Part shown: positions 1 through 9,744 of the stretch, in pieces
Layout of the letters: every line of letters begins with the position of its first letter
Position numbering within the stretch: the first letter of the stretch is position 1
NCBI GenBank assembly: GCA_016271365.2
Contig: CM057456.1
Coordinates: 1,397,139,001-1,397,203,000, forward strand
Direction: 5' to 3'
Length of the DNA: 64,000 nucleotides
From: Neoceratodus forsteri
Taxonomy: Eukaryota; Chordata; Ceratodontiformes; Ceratodontidae
Notes under the pieces: generated by a model
The model's input: only the letters and a program-made list of their open reading frames with translations
Told to the model about the DNA's origin: nothing
The model's database searches: none
Translations under genes and position numbers: made by a program

Positions 1-136
1 TTATGTGCTGCTCAGCATACATTACCATGCAGTTTGCTCGGTGCTACTGCATGGAGCACACAGCTCCACCTGTTGGTCGGAATGGCAGTACAGGCTGGAA
101 GCAGCGGGAACTGTGTGCTGGCAGGCACAGTTGGTG

Positions 137-462
137 CATACATACCTCCCAACCCCTTACCTCCTGAGTCAGGGACGAAGCTTACAAACATCAGGGACAA
201 AGACCTAAAATCAGGGACACATCTTACAAAGTGGTACTATTCACTCAGAATGCTGATAGAATAAGGGGAATTGTGTTATGATGCATTTCAGAAGAAGAAG
301 AAGAACCAGTCTGTAACTGTTATGTATGACATTATTGTGTGAGTTTAATCCCCACTGTTCTGTCACAAAAGCCCATATGTTATGAGGGACAGAGGAAAAT
401 TTGGAGGCAAAATTAGGAACGTCCCTGAAAATCAGGGACAGTCGAGAGGTATGGGTGCATAC
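137..462. repeat. Short fold-back element with inverted ends
   Basis: The left end reads GCATACATACCTCCC and the right end reads GAGAGGTATGGGTGCA, which are approximately reverse complements. The motif TCAGGGAC recurs inside, at about 168, 200, 213 and 433. No coding capacity is evident. A non-autonomous DNA transposon is the likeliest identity; the family is not recognised. Confidence 0.45.
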
Positions 463-498
463 AACGCACCCATGCATATGTGTGCCTGATACACACCC

Positions 499-1004
499 GT
501 TCCCCTGGTAGTCTAGTGGTCTCCCACCCCCAGCATGAACTGACCCCATTGAACGTAAAAACGGAATTTCTGGTAGTCAAGTGGTCCCCCTCATTTCAGC
601 ATGAATCCCGACCCCGCTGAATGAGAAGAAAGACTTTTCCTTTTAGTTCAGAGACCCACTCGGCAGTGACATTTCACTATCCAATAACAACCCACACAGA
701 CGACAGACGGGTTCAGCCCTCCTCATGGAATGGGTTACATCAACCGAGGTATTTATCGAGTGCTACTGTAATGAATGTGCTCATTCATTACAGTAGCGCT
801 CATTTGTACCCTCAGTCGGTGGCCGCACCTGGTGGTGAGAGGAGGGCTGAGCCGGTCGCCAGCTCTGTTCGTGGTTGTCATTGGATGAGCGGGGACATCA
901 CGCCGGATGGGGGACCTCTAGACTACCAGGAAAAGTCTTTTTACGCTCAGTGGGGTGGATTCATGCTGGGATGGGGGACCACTAGACTACCAGGAAAAGT
1001 CTAG
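499..1004. repeat. Fold-back (hairpin) element, about 505 bp
   Basis: Positions 499-590 (GGTAGTCTAGTGGTC, then CAGCATGAACTGACCCC) reappear reverse-complemented at about 908-1003 (GGGGTGGATTCATGCTGGG, GACCACTAGACTACC). The centre near 785 is itself a palindrome built on TACTGTAATGAATG and CATTCATTACAGTA. The two halves therefore fold on each other for most of their length. It has no plausible gene, so it is probably a non-autonomous DNA transposon. Confidence 0.7.
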
Positions 1005-1399
1005 TTTGTACTTTGACCGGGGTCAGGATCTGGTGGGTGGGGGGGCACCGCTGCATTACCGCCAGCTTTTGTTGAGAGGAATTTAGCCACCACAGGTCGC
1101 CACAATGCCTGTAGCGTGGCTCTATACTTTTGAATATGCCAGTGCGCCAGCATTCAGGGCCCCTGCCTTCAGTTCCCTCCCCTGCATACATTATAATTTA
1201 GCATCGCCGCTGACACCTAGCGCCGGCGCGAAGTGTCCTTTTGAATATTGCAGTCGGGCGCAAATTTGGCGCTAGTCCAGTGCAACAGATTTGTGCCCGG
1301 TGCTAAGCTTTGAATATCTGGCCCTTAGAGAGGTGAAATAGGCTCTGTTTAATGTTTTGAATTTTATTGACCTATCCCTGGATGCTTTATACTCACTGA
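1005..1399. other. No gene; possible short repeat ends
   Basis: A stretch near 1131-1158 (TTGAATATGCCAG) and another near 1309-1325 (TTTGAATATCTGGCCC) share a motif. A GC-rich piece lies between them. This could be a small transposon, but both ends cannot be defined. Confidence 0.25.
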
Positions 1400-2635
1400 C
1401 TGAGAAAAAAAGTGTGTTTCCATTGTTCTGTGATGTTAATGTTTAATTCTACTACCCATTTCTCATTGACCCCCTTAAATAGTGTCGCTTTCTTTTGATT
1501 CTGCTTGCTCATTAGATGGTTGAATAAGCCTTTCAGGTTTTTAGTACTAAGTGCGCTCAACTCTTCCTCCATTTCTGTAATATATAAGAAATGTGGAGCC
1601 CTTTCTCACCTTGTATAGTCCTTCTGAAATATGCTTTTGAGCTGTATATACACTTAAGAGTCTGATTGGGGCAAATCGTATTTTCTTTTACAGACTTCCC
1701 ACTCCATATATTTCTTTCCCTGGATCAGCTGTACACATCTGTGAATTCCCTTCTGTAGCCAAGAGTTAAACCTGATCATCTTCCCAGTGATCTTAATATC
1801 AGGGTTATTCCGTAACTTATTTAATGTGAATTTCTGTGTAGCTATATTAATTCTAGATAAATAATGCCTTACTACTGTACTTGTATTCTGGATAATAGCG
1901 CTTTGACTTGAAGTGCTGTAGTGCAAACCATAATAAATCCATTGACAGGTTTAAATCTAAATTCAGACTGGCCACTGCATTTTCCAAAGTCTAATCATAT
2001 CTATTCCATTCTGCTAGCAAGATGGCATATTTTGTTATATGTTACATAATTTTTAGGGTCTGGAAAAGCAAAACTGCCCTTTTCCTTTGGGAGATATAAT
2101 TTTTGCCACCCTATTCATGTTTTTTAACATTCCAGATAAAACCCCTCCAGCGTGTTGGTTAATCTGACTCAGAGAGGTCCATGTAGTCTAATTTGATTGC
2201 AGTTTTGAAAATGTAGAGGATTTCCTGTTCTGAGCTTGTATCAAATGTTAGTATTTCTGATTTTACTTCATTAATTGTATAGCCACTAATTCATAAAAAT
2301 CTTGTTGTTGTTGATTTTAACTCTAGTAGGGTATTTTTAAGATTTTCTTTTAAAAGCAGGAGCACATTGTCTGCATAAGATGGTAGTTTTGTTGCTTCCT
2401 CCTCTATTTTTATCCCTTCTTTTTTACTATTGCCTCTGATCTTGATCAATAACATTTCTAAGGCTAACACTGAAAGAGTAGAGGACAGACAACAGCCCAG
2501 CCTGACCCCCCTAGATAATTCAAAACTCTCTGCTAATTTGTTGTTTGAGTCTCAATTTAGGGGAGTCCTATAGGGCTTTAATCCATTCAGTCAAAACACT
2601 GGAGAAACCCCATTGCTCTAGAATGTAAACAAGGT
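1400..2635 (-). pseudogene. L1-like LINE ORF2 remnant (antisense)
   Basis: The minus strand keeps disconnected pieces of an L1-clade reverse transcriptase. Near 2500 a frame resembles the L1 R-G-x-R-x-G-C-x-L-S motif. At 2367-2378 the catalytic block reads YADN, where YADD or FADD is usual, followed by a Leu/Lys-rich stretch. At 1654-1926 a 90-codon frame matches the C-terminal style of L1 ORF2, with NNPDIKITGKMIRFNSWL and a final DLPQSD. Stops and frameshifts separate the pieces, so it is dead. The order on the minus strand, RT then C-terminus, supports one old insertion. Boundaries are approximate. Confidence 0.65.
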
Positions 2636-3060
2636 AGCAGGGGTTGAACTTATGTTTTGCAGCCCACTAGCCAGCAGGGCTAGTGACTGGGAAAATCCAC
2701 TAGCCCCACAGACTTTTCCACAGGCACAGCTGTTGTTGATGTAACTAGGAATTTTGCCCATTTTTGACTTTTGGAAATCCCACCCACGGACTTTTAGGTG
2801 GAAATGTCAGATTTCATAGCACACGTCTTTATTCCCCTTCTCAGCTTTTCCATCACAGACACATATTCTAAAATACAGTATCAAGGTTCATCCTATAATA
2901 TACTGAAAAAGATCCCTCTCAGCCAATGAGAACATAGAGCTACTGTCCCATTATTTTGTCATAACCGGGCAGTAGACTCAGTAATAGGACTGTGTGCTAA
3001 TACCTGTGTTCTGATTGCTATGTCTACTGCTACAGTGCATTTGTGAGAAACTGCCTAATA
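2636..3060. other. No recognisable feature
   Basis: No gene, RNA or repeat structure was recognised here. The sequence CCCACTAGCCAGCAGGGC with an echo CCACTAGCCCC is the only local repetition. Confidence 0.3.
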
Positions 3061-3811
3061 TTGCCACCAACTGAGTGAGGGTTTCAGGAGTGTCCAATCC
3101 TGGATATCGACCCACAAGCTGGTCCTAATCTTAAAAAGACCCAGGCCACGCTATTCGGTTCCCTGGCCAAGTTAAAGGCCTCCCCTGTTCCTATGTGCAT
3201 CTCGGGTATTGATGGTACTCCTGTTCTCACCACCGATTCTGTCAAATACCTTGGGGTGACGCTTGACCCTCAGCTCGATCTTGGTCACCACATCCAAAAT
3301 GTGTGCAGAGCTGTTAACTGGAAACTGGGTCTGGCTTACAGGGCAAAGAATAACCTTACTCTGGCTGCTCGCCTAGCACTGGCTAGAGGGGTGTTTCTAC
3401 CATCTCTCTGTTATGGGCTCCTTTTGTTTGCCCATACCTCCAAGATCCACCTCTCTAGGTGGACCGTAGCCTACAATAACATCTGCCATTTTGTTCTTGG
3501 AGTCCCTCGTCTCACTCACCAATGTGATCTGTACAGTAAGCTCAACTGGCTCTCCCTGCCCAACTATATGAATTTTGTTGTGGGCTGTTTCACGGGTAAG
3601 GTTCTGGGTACTGGCACCCCCCCCGGACTGGCGGAGCTCCTTGTGCCAGCAGCCCCTGCTACCTACCCCCTAAGGTCACTGGGCCCTGCTATCCTTAAGA
3701 TTTGTGTCATGTGCCCCTAGATTATGGAACTCCTTTCCTGTCCAGGTCCGAACCTCCCCTTCCCAGGCGAGCCTACGCACCTCCCTGTGGAACCACTTGA
3801 AGCTCTCATCA
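3061..3811 (+). pseudogene. LINE reverse transcriptase C-terminal part, split by ERV
   Basis: The open frame at 3193-3720 encodes the region after the RT active site of a jockey-superfamily (L2/Rex1-like) LINE. It shows SVKYLGVTLDPQLDLGHHI, then a Leu/Ala-rich helical part, then LTHQCDLYSKLNWLSLPNY near residues 107-125. Upstream, in the same frame, a NLKKTQ block matches the family's 'N-x-K-K-T' segment. After 3720 coding continues in another frame, so it is frameshifted. The retrovirus is inserted at 3812-3816, and the 3' tail of this LINE resumes at 7614-8020. A minus-strand relative lies at 24937-25695. Confidence 0.75.
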
Positions 3812-3816
3812 GTATG
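3812..3816. other. ERV target-site duplication (left)
   Basis: GTATG directly precedes the 5' LTR and recurs directly after the 3' LTR at 7609-7613. A 5-bp duplication is within the range made by retroviral integrases. Confidence 0.85.
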
Positions 3817-4529
3817 TGTAACAAGGAATATAGAAGTGTGTCCCTATATTTCAGCCTAAACCTCATTTTGGTCTAAAACATAATGTGTTTGTGTAACAAA
3901 TGTTGACCTCTATAATTGGATCATATAAAACTTGTAAAGCCACAAGACAAACTAAGCCACAAGTTGCAATATTAAAGTGTCTTTTAAAATTTGTGCTGAC
4001 CATGTAATTAATAGCAAACAGTTGTCTTATGTGTCTGCAAGACAGGAACACAGAATAGTGTCCAAATTACCCTTCTGATTATCTCTAGTGTTTATTATTA
4101 TCAGGACAGGCCAAAATGCTTGTATGCACATTCCTAAGTCCAAACCTATTTTTTCCTCCTAGACCTTGGTAACTGGTAGTGACAACTGTTACTAGCCATA
4201 TATAATAATAGAATGTACACTATCTATACTCGTTCTGACCAAGGATGAGCTCATACATATACCATAGGAGTGTTGCCTTGTAAGTTGATGTTTGTACTTG
4301 TTTGAACCAATCATAGAAAACCATAGGAAATGATGATGCTGTCTTCCACTATATAAGCAAGCCAGCACACACTGTTATTTTGAAGAATGAATGTACCACT
4401 TGTAATCTCTCGCTGTGATTATTGTTATAATCATTAAATTCTTCCACCATCAGTCTCGTCTCTGTTCGTCTCCTTTCTAAATATTTGTAATAGATAATTT
4501 ACTAACTGTAATTTTTTCACAACGCTACA
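3817..4529 (+). mobile_element. Endogenous retrovirus 5' LTR
   Basis: It begins TGTAACAAGG and ends CAACGCTACA, a TGT...ACA terminus, and is closely repeated at 6903-7608. It holds a TATA box (TATATAAG, 4350-4357) and a polyadenylation-type ATTAAA (4433-4438). Scattered substitutions and small indels separate the two LTRs, so the insertion is not recent but both ends are intact. Confidence 0.93.
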
Positions 4530-4533
4530 ATAT

Positions 4534-4555
4534 TGGTGCCTTAAAGACTCGGATC
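4534..4555 (+). promoter_or_regulatory. Primer binding site, tRNA-His-like but disrupted
   Basis: Four bases after the LTR the sequence is TGGTGCC, then TTAAA, then GACTCGGATCG. The 3' end of tRNA-His predicts TGGTGCCGTGACTCGGAT, so both flanks match while the middle carries a small replacement or insertion. Use of tRNA-His is the best reading; the damage may be post-insertional. Confidence 0.65.
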
Positions 4556-4915
4556 GCTGGTGCTGCATGTGAGGAGGCCTCTTAACTACTGGTCGGTTAG
4601 TCTACGGGCCCCAATAAGAAGGTAACAGCAGCTTCGGAAGCGTGGTGCACTTCAACAAAGCGAAGATGAAGGCACAGACAGTCACAGCCACTTGACAATC
4701 AGGTGATGTATGCTTTGTATGCTTCTCAAATTGTTTAAAATATAAGTAATGCTTAACTCTGTAGGAACTCATGGGGCAGAGTAGGTAAGTGAAGGTGCTG
4801 GGACTTGCAAGCTGGACCTCACAAGGGAGCTGTAAGACGTAGCCAGACAGACCAGGGCACCAGTGCATGGGTGCACCGGGCTGTAAAGACTAGGCAGGCA
4901 AAAAGATAAGAAAAA
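4556..4915 (+). other. ERV leader region
   Basis: This non-coding stretch lies between the primer binding site and the gag start. It would hold the packaging signal and a splice donor in an intact virus. Neither was identified. Confidence 0.4.
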
Positions 4916-5595
4916 ATGAGTATGGGAACAATAATAGGCCGTTTTCTAGGAAAACACCTAAAGGGGGAAGCATATGAATCAGTGCCTGATGATCAACAGG
5001 CACAATTGTATTTTACTCAGCAAGTGTCCCTTCGTAATGAGGGAGTAAAAAATGAAAAGGAAATCTTTGCAAATGCATTGCAAGGGCTGTGGCAGTATAA
5101 TCAGACTATTGTGTGTTGCCAGAATAAAGAAGTGGCTCAGTTGAGGGATGAAAGGGATCAAAATGCTAAACAACTAGAAGAATTAACATCAAAGTATAAA
5201 GATAGCATCCCAATAGAGCAACATCAAGAGTTAGAACAACAGTGTGTTAACCTTAAAACGCAGCTAATAAAAGAACAAGGGGATTTGTGTCTGTTAGACA
5301 GAAATAATGCCCTCTTACAAATTAAGTTAGACCAACAGTCACAAGAACATGCTAGTGAGTCTAGGTACCTGTACACTGAACTCCAAAATGCTGCAAGTAA
5401 GATCCAGGAGTTACAGGAAAAACAAGATGAGTTAGATGAGCTCCTTACTGGAAAAAGGGGTGGGACAGTAACCATTCAAATGGCACCTGTAAGCACACGG
5501 GGAATGACCGCAGCTGGGAGGGCTATGTCAGCTGCAACCCGACATCAACAAGAGCAGTATCTACTAATGTTAGACTCCAAATGGCTAAAACATAG
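4916..5595 (+). pseudogene. gag: ERV gag N-terminal fragment, coiled-coil
   Basis: The frame opens after an A-rich run with ATGAGTATGGGA, so a second in-frame Met gives MGTIIG, a possible N-myristoylation start. Residues 1-60 are mixed. Residues about 60-175 are rich in Glu, Gln, Lys and Leu with heptad-like spacing (for example ELEQQCVNLKTQL and KIQELQEKQDELDELL), so a long coiled coil is likely. No Cys-His zinc knuckle is present. The frame ends at 5620 with about 17 residues that seem to come from the deletion junction. The rest of gag, protease, RT and RNase H are missing. Calling this Gag rests on position and N-terminus, not on a recognised homologue. Confidence 0.6.
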
Positions 5596-5842
5596 ATTAA
5601 AAAGGGAATACAGCCGGTAGCAGGATGGGGGCTACCTATAGAGGAGGGAGATATAGTGATGGTGCGAAATTGGGAACAGAAAAATCCTTGGAAGGATGCT
5701 AATTGGTTAGGACCGTACCAAGTGTGCAAACGGTTAAGTGAAAGTACGGTATATGTGGTGCAAGAAAGGGGTTGGAGGAAGGAAACAAGAATTCTGGGTA
5801 CATGTTGATCAGTGTAAAAAAGTGTCAAACAAAGCTGGTTGA
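5596..5842 (+). pseudogene. pol: ERV integrase C-terminal fragment
   Basis: Between the gag fragment and env lies a short frame with LPIEEGDIVMVRNW, then WLGPYQVCKRL, typical of the C-terminal SH3-like DNA-binding domain of retroviral integrase, which binds DNA non-specifically. A stop at 5593-5595 precedes it. A frameshift around 5770-5790 moves the ending (WVHVDQCKKV, like the W-x-H family signature) to another frame, which stops at 5840. All of RT and the integrase catalytic core are deleted. Confidence 0.75.
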
Positions 5843-5874
5843 AAATTAAAATACTACACTTGATGTTTATAGCC

Positions 5875-6583
5875 ATGAAGACACAAGGCATCATTATCAC
5901 TGGCTTGGTGGCAGCCATAAGACTTTCTATACATTAATGTGGAACAGACTAATGTCATGTGTGAGTATGAACAGTCCATTACTCTGTTAGTCAGTTGGAA
6001 CTGGGATCCTGTTGATACAAACGCCTACACGACACGAGCATGGAAAGCTACCTGGACTAAAAACAACCGTACTTTCATTTCTACGAATTGGTGTGTGGAC
6101 ATTTTTAATAGCTGGTCCAGCTGTGCCTTAGAGCTCAAGACTGGATCACTGCAAAGCTACATGGACTGGGAACAGAAAAATGGGTCTCTTGTTATAAACA
6201 GAGCCACACCAAAGGACAATGGTGTTTATGTGTTAACTCTGTCCTACTGTCTTTGGGGTGATAATAGTGTTTGTAACTATGCTGGTGTAAACAACTCATT
6301 ACGTTTTGCAGTCTCAGATGCCATATACTTAACTGTAACACCAACCGAATGCCCAAATGTGACAACAGGGCCAGAGCGTGGACTTACATCAACACCTATT
6401 GATCAAATGCTTGTAAATAATGTAAAGTACAATAGAGTGCATATAAACTTAGATTTCTCTGGTTGGAATATAAATGTTAACAGTAGTTGTGCAGACACTG
6501 GTGTGTCAAAGTTTTATGCCACTATGTTGATTGACATGTTAAGTGCCATCATTTGGAGCTGTGATACCTCTCCTGTCTCTTAA
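5875..6583 (+). pseudogene. env: ERV env, surface part with Ig-like region
   Basis: A hydrophobic leader-like start at 5875 (basic Lys, then Ile/Val/Ala-rich) ends at a stop at 5935. The longer frame from 5939 lies in another register, so a frameshift breaks the leader from the body. The body has at least six N-glycosylation sequons, several Cys, and a segment shaped like an immunoglobulin V domain: AWKATWTKNNRT as strand C, GSLVINRATPKDNGVY as strands E-F with D-x-G-x-Y, and DAIYLTVTP as strand G. The usual Cys after Tyr is Val, with a Cys four residues further on. Position between integrase tail and membrane anchor supports Env. The Ig assignment is inference from pattern. Confidence 0.6.
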
Positions 6584-6872
6584 TGTGCAGTCACTTTTAA
6601 ATCGAAAAGATACTCATTTGATACAAATCCAAAATACTGCCCATAAGGCACAAGCAGCTGTAAATGAATTGCTCAGCAAGAGTGATAATGAGCACTTGAT
6701 TTATAGCTATGCAGGAGGACCCTTAGGAGTCCTGTCTTTTAAAGTTTTACTTGTGTTGCAAGTGGGCTTAGTGTTCTTGGTAATTATAGGCCTGTGTCGC
6801 TTAAGACTTACTAGTCGTAAAGTACATAGTGAGATGTACATGCTCCGAGGAGCTGCACTGTTGCACAAATAA
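6543..6872 (+). pseudogene. env: ERV env, transmembrane part
   Basis: The frame overlaps the end of the surface frame. It has a helical ectodomain stretch (IQIQNTAHKAQAAVNELL), then a clear membrane span of about 24 residues rich in Val, Leu and Ile at residues 60-85, then a short basic cytoplasmic tail. A fusion peptide and the usual Cys-rich loop are not visible, so the N-terminal half of the membrane subunit is deleted. It would anchor Env in the membrane; as preserved it cannot fuse. Confidence 0.7.
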
Positions 6873-6892
6873 TAATTAGGAAATATAGGGCC

Positions 6893-6900
6893 AAGGGGGG
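6893..6900 (+). promoter_or_regulatory. ERV polypurine tract
   Basis: AAGGGGGG lies two bases before the 3' LTR, the expected place for the plus-strand DNA primer. Confidence 0.8.
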
Positions 6901-6902
6901 CT

Positions 6903-7608
6903 TGTAACAAGGGATAAAGAAGTGTGTCCCTATATTTCAGCCTAAACCTCATTTTGGTCTAAAACATAATGTGTTTGTGTAACAAATGTTGACCTATATA
7001 ATTGGATCATATAAAACTTGTAAAGCCACAAGACAAACTAAGCCACAAGTTGCAATATTAAAGTGTCTTTTGATATTTGTGCTGACCATGTAATTAATAG
7101 CAAACAGTTGTCTTATGTGTCTGCAAGACAGGAACACAGAATAGTGTCCAAATTACCCTTCTGATTATCTCTAGTGTTTATTATTATCAGGACAAGCCAA
7201 AATGCTTGTATGCACTTTCCTAAGTCCAAACCTATTTTTCCTCCTAGACCTTGGTAACTGGTAGTGACAACTGTTACTAGCCACATATAATAATAAGATT
7301 TGTACACTATCTATACTTGTGCTGACCAAGGATGAGCTCATACATATACCATAGGAGTGTTGCCTTATAAGTTGATGTTTGAACCGATCATAGAAAACCA
7401 TAGGAAATGATGATGCTGTCTTCCACCATATAAGCAAGCCAGCACACACACTGTTATTTTGAAGAATGAAGAATGTACCACTTGTAATCTCTCGCTGTGA
7501 TTATTGTTATAATCATTAAATTCTTCCATCAGTCTCGTCTCTGTTCGTCTCCTTTCTAAGTATTTGTAATAGATAATTTACTAACTGTAATTTTTTCACA
7601 ACGCTACA
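6903..7608 (+). mobile_element. Endogenous retrovirus 3' LTR
   Basis: It repeats 3817-4529 closely, from TGTAACAAGG to ACGCTACA. It has ATATAAG (7428-7434) and ATTAAA (7515-7520). It is followed by GTATG (7609-7613), completing the target duplication. Confidence 0.93.
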
Positions 7609-7613
7609 GTATG

Positions 7614-7745
7614 TGACTGTCTTAAACCTCCCTGATTAGCCTGGTCCTCTGCACAGTATCTCGAGCATATCAACCCATGTATCTTGCTTAGGTCCTGCCG
7701 TGGTCTGCCTGCCTGCCTGAGTGTTGCCCTGTGATAAATGTGTAA

Positions 7746-7778
<33 letters not shown>

Positions 7779-8020
7779 TGCTGGTAACGTTGTGTCAGTG
7801 ATTCTGTACTTTATTACATTGACTGTGTCTACTGTTGTAACCTGAGATATCTTACTATGTATGTTATGCTTCTCCTGACTTCAGTGTATCTGCCCCTACT
7901 TGCTTCAATTTGTACTCTGTATGTTCTTTGATTTCCTGTACTCTCCTGGGTCGTACCTGAAAATAGGCATGTGTTTGTCTAGTGTACTTACTTGGTTAAC
8001 AAAAGCTAAATAAATAACAT
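7614..8020 (+). mobile_element. LINE 3' UTR and tail, downstream of ERV
   Basis: This continues the LINE interrupted at 3811. The end reads CCTGAAAATAGGCATG, GTCTAGTGTACTTACTTGG, TTAACAAAAGCTAAATAAATAA. The same end is found antisense at 24937 and 38853, and at the 3' end of the SINE at 24485-24898. Confidence 0.75.
7752..7779. repeat. (TA)n microsatellite
   Basis: An uninterrupted TA dinucleotide run inside the LINE 3' UTR. Confidence 0.95.
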
Positions 8021-9390
8021 TTCCAGGTTTCTCACAGATGCACTGTAGTGTTAGAAGAGACAGATTTCAGCTGTTGTACTCAAAACCTATTTTTCTTTTC
8101 TTTTTAGTTTTTTTCCCCCCAGTATAATAGCAATGACAAGTATATAGTGGTCATGGGCTTTACTCATTAATAATCTACACTTTGGTGTTTATTAACCCCA
8201 GTCCAGTTATCACCTCATAAACCCCACCACTGTACTGTTATCACTTAAGTACACTTTAGTACAGTCCAGATTATTTTTCAAGATACCCTCCCCCACCCCC
8301 ACCACCTCCTTGTTCACTTTAGAATCTGAGACTGTATTTAGGTTGGCTGTCCAGCTGTTAAGACGTTCGAAGGATGTCACACCAGTTTGAGAACATGTTT
8401 GAAACAATCAGCCCAAAATATGCTCTTTGGGTTGGTCCATACATCAGGCTGCCACCAAAGAGAGTGCATGGTTTCCATACGCACCCCAAAATCCTATGCT
8501 GGGGCCTGCTGGGGGTTGAGTCCCTTGTGGAGATGGGGTGTTCAACTCCCAGTGAGGGAGAGTGCAGGCTGCAAAGCATTCACACACCACCTGTGGGGCT
8601 GATCATGGAGTGGCATTGGGATGGGCAAGGAAGGCAGCTACTCCTGGCTAGAGGAGGGGTGCAGCCATTGAGATGCATATTATCAGGATAAGGGAACACA
8701 TGGAATGAAAGAGGGAAAAGTGGGACTAGTACAATTGAAAAAAAATGTGTTCACTGAAGCCCAGTATTCTTATATCTAAAACATATGAATCAAGACAAAA
8801 CATGCGGAAACAGGAAATGTGGAACTTTTCTGATTATCAGAATTCTCTCATAATCATTCACTATAAGGTCTGTTTCAGACATGAAAAAGATAAGTTGGCA
8901 TTCAGACTGAGTAATAATTACTTACAAAGTACAGTAATTCTTAACAGACTATAGTATTACATAGTGTACAGTCAATATCATTTCAGCCATCCGTGGACAT
9001 TATGTAGTTTATCCATGAGATCTTTAAATGTCTGTATATTACACAAAGCAGATTACGTGCAGAACATTTTGCTAGTGTGTCCTGTGGGGACTGTGTGCAG
9101 TGCACCTATGAAGGTGATGTAAGAAGGGGAGGCAAATGAGCAACCAGACAGAAGTACTGTAGTATCTCCAACACAGAGCGAGACTTCAGCACTCAGGCCC
9201 AGTGGCTGCTGGGCTCCTGCAACTCATAGGAGCACTGGACTGACTCAGTGCACGTTGTGCATTGAGATTTAAAACGCTAGAAGCACAAGAAATAGCAGCC
9301 ATAACATATTGTTAATTTTTAAAGTAGTTGTTCCTTTCTATTTCGAACGAAACACGTGTCTGTGTCTTCTGTTGGCACCCTTTGCAGACT
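8021..9390. other. No recognisable gene
   Basis: Only short random frames occur on both strands. No splice-flanked coding block or repeat family was recognised. Confidence 0.35.
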
Positions 9391-9520
9391 GTGTGAGAGG
9401 CCTTTCGGCACCATGCATTTCTGCTTAAAGTTGAACCAGCATAATACTTGGTGGTGATTTGCATATACAGCCCATGATGCTGTGGATTATGGGAGTATGT
9501 GTGATTTTGTATTTCTTTCT
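9391..9520 (+). repeat. Dispersed repeat, copy 1
   Basis: GTGTGAGAGGCCTTTCGGC through TGATTTTGTATTT recurs in the same orientation at 30145-30275. It has no coding capacity and no clear inverted ends. Confidence 0.7.
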
Positions 9521-9744
9521 ATTTCTGATTTTTTCCTTTTTTTATTGCTTATTCTATTGTTATTTGAGTTAATATTTTGTAAATTTATTGTTTAACTTTT
9601 GTACTATACAGGACGATCCTGAAAACATGCTTGCCTGATGATCTTATCCTGTCAAAATATAAATCAAATCACTCAATTGAAAGGTTTTCTGTATGATGTT
9701 ATAGATCATAACATCATTCTCTGCCAGTCAGGATTGTTTATTTC

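Noticed and set aside
5939..6583. A host immunoglobulin-domain gene
   Set aside because: It sits between an integrase tail and an Env membrane anchor, inside paired LTRs with a target duplication.
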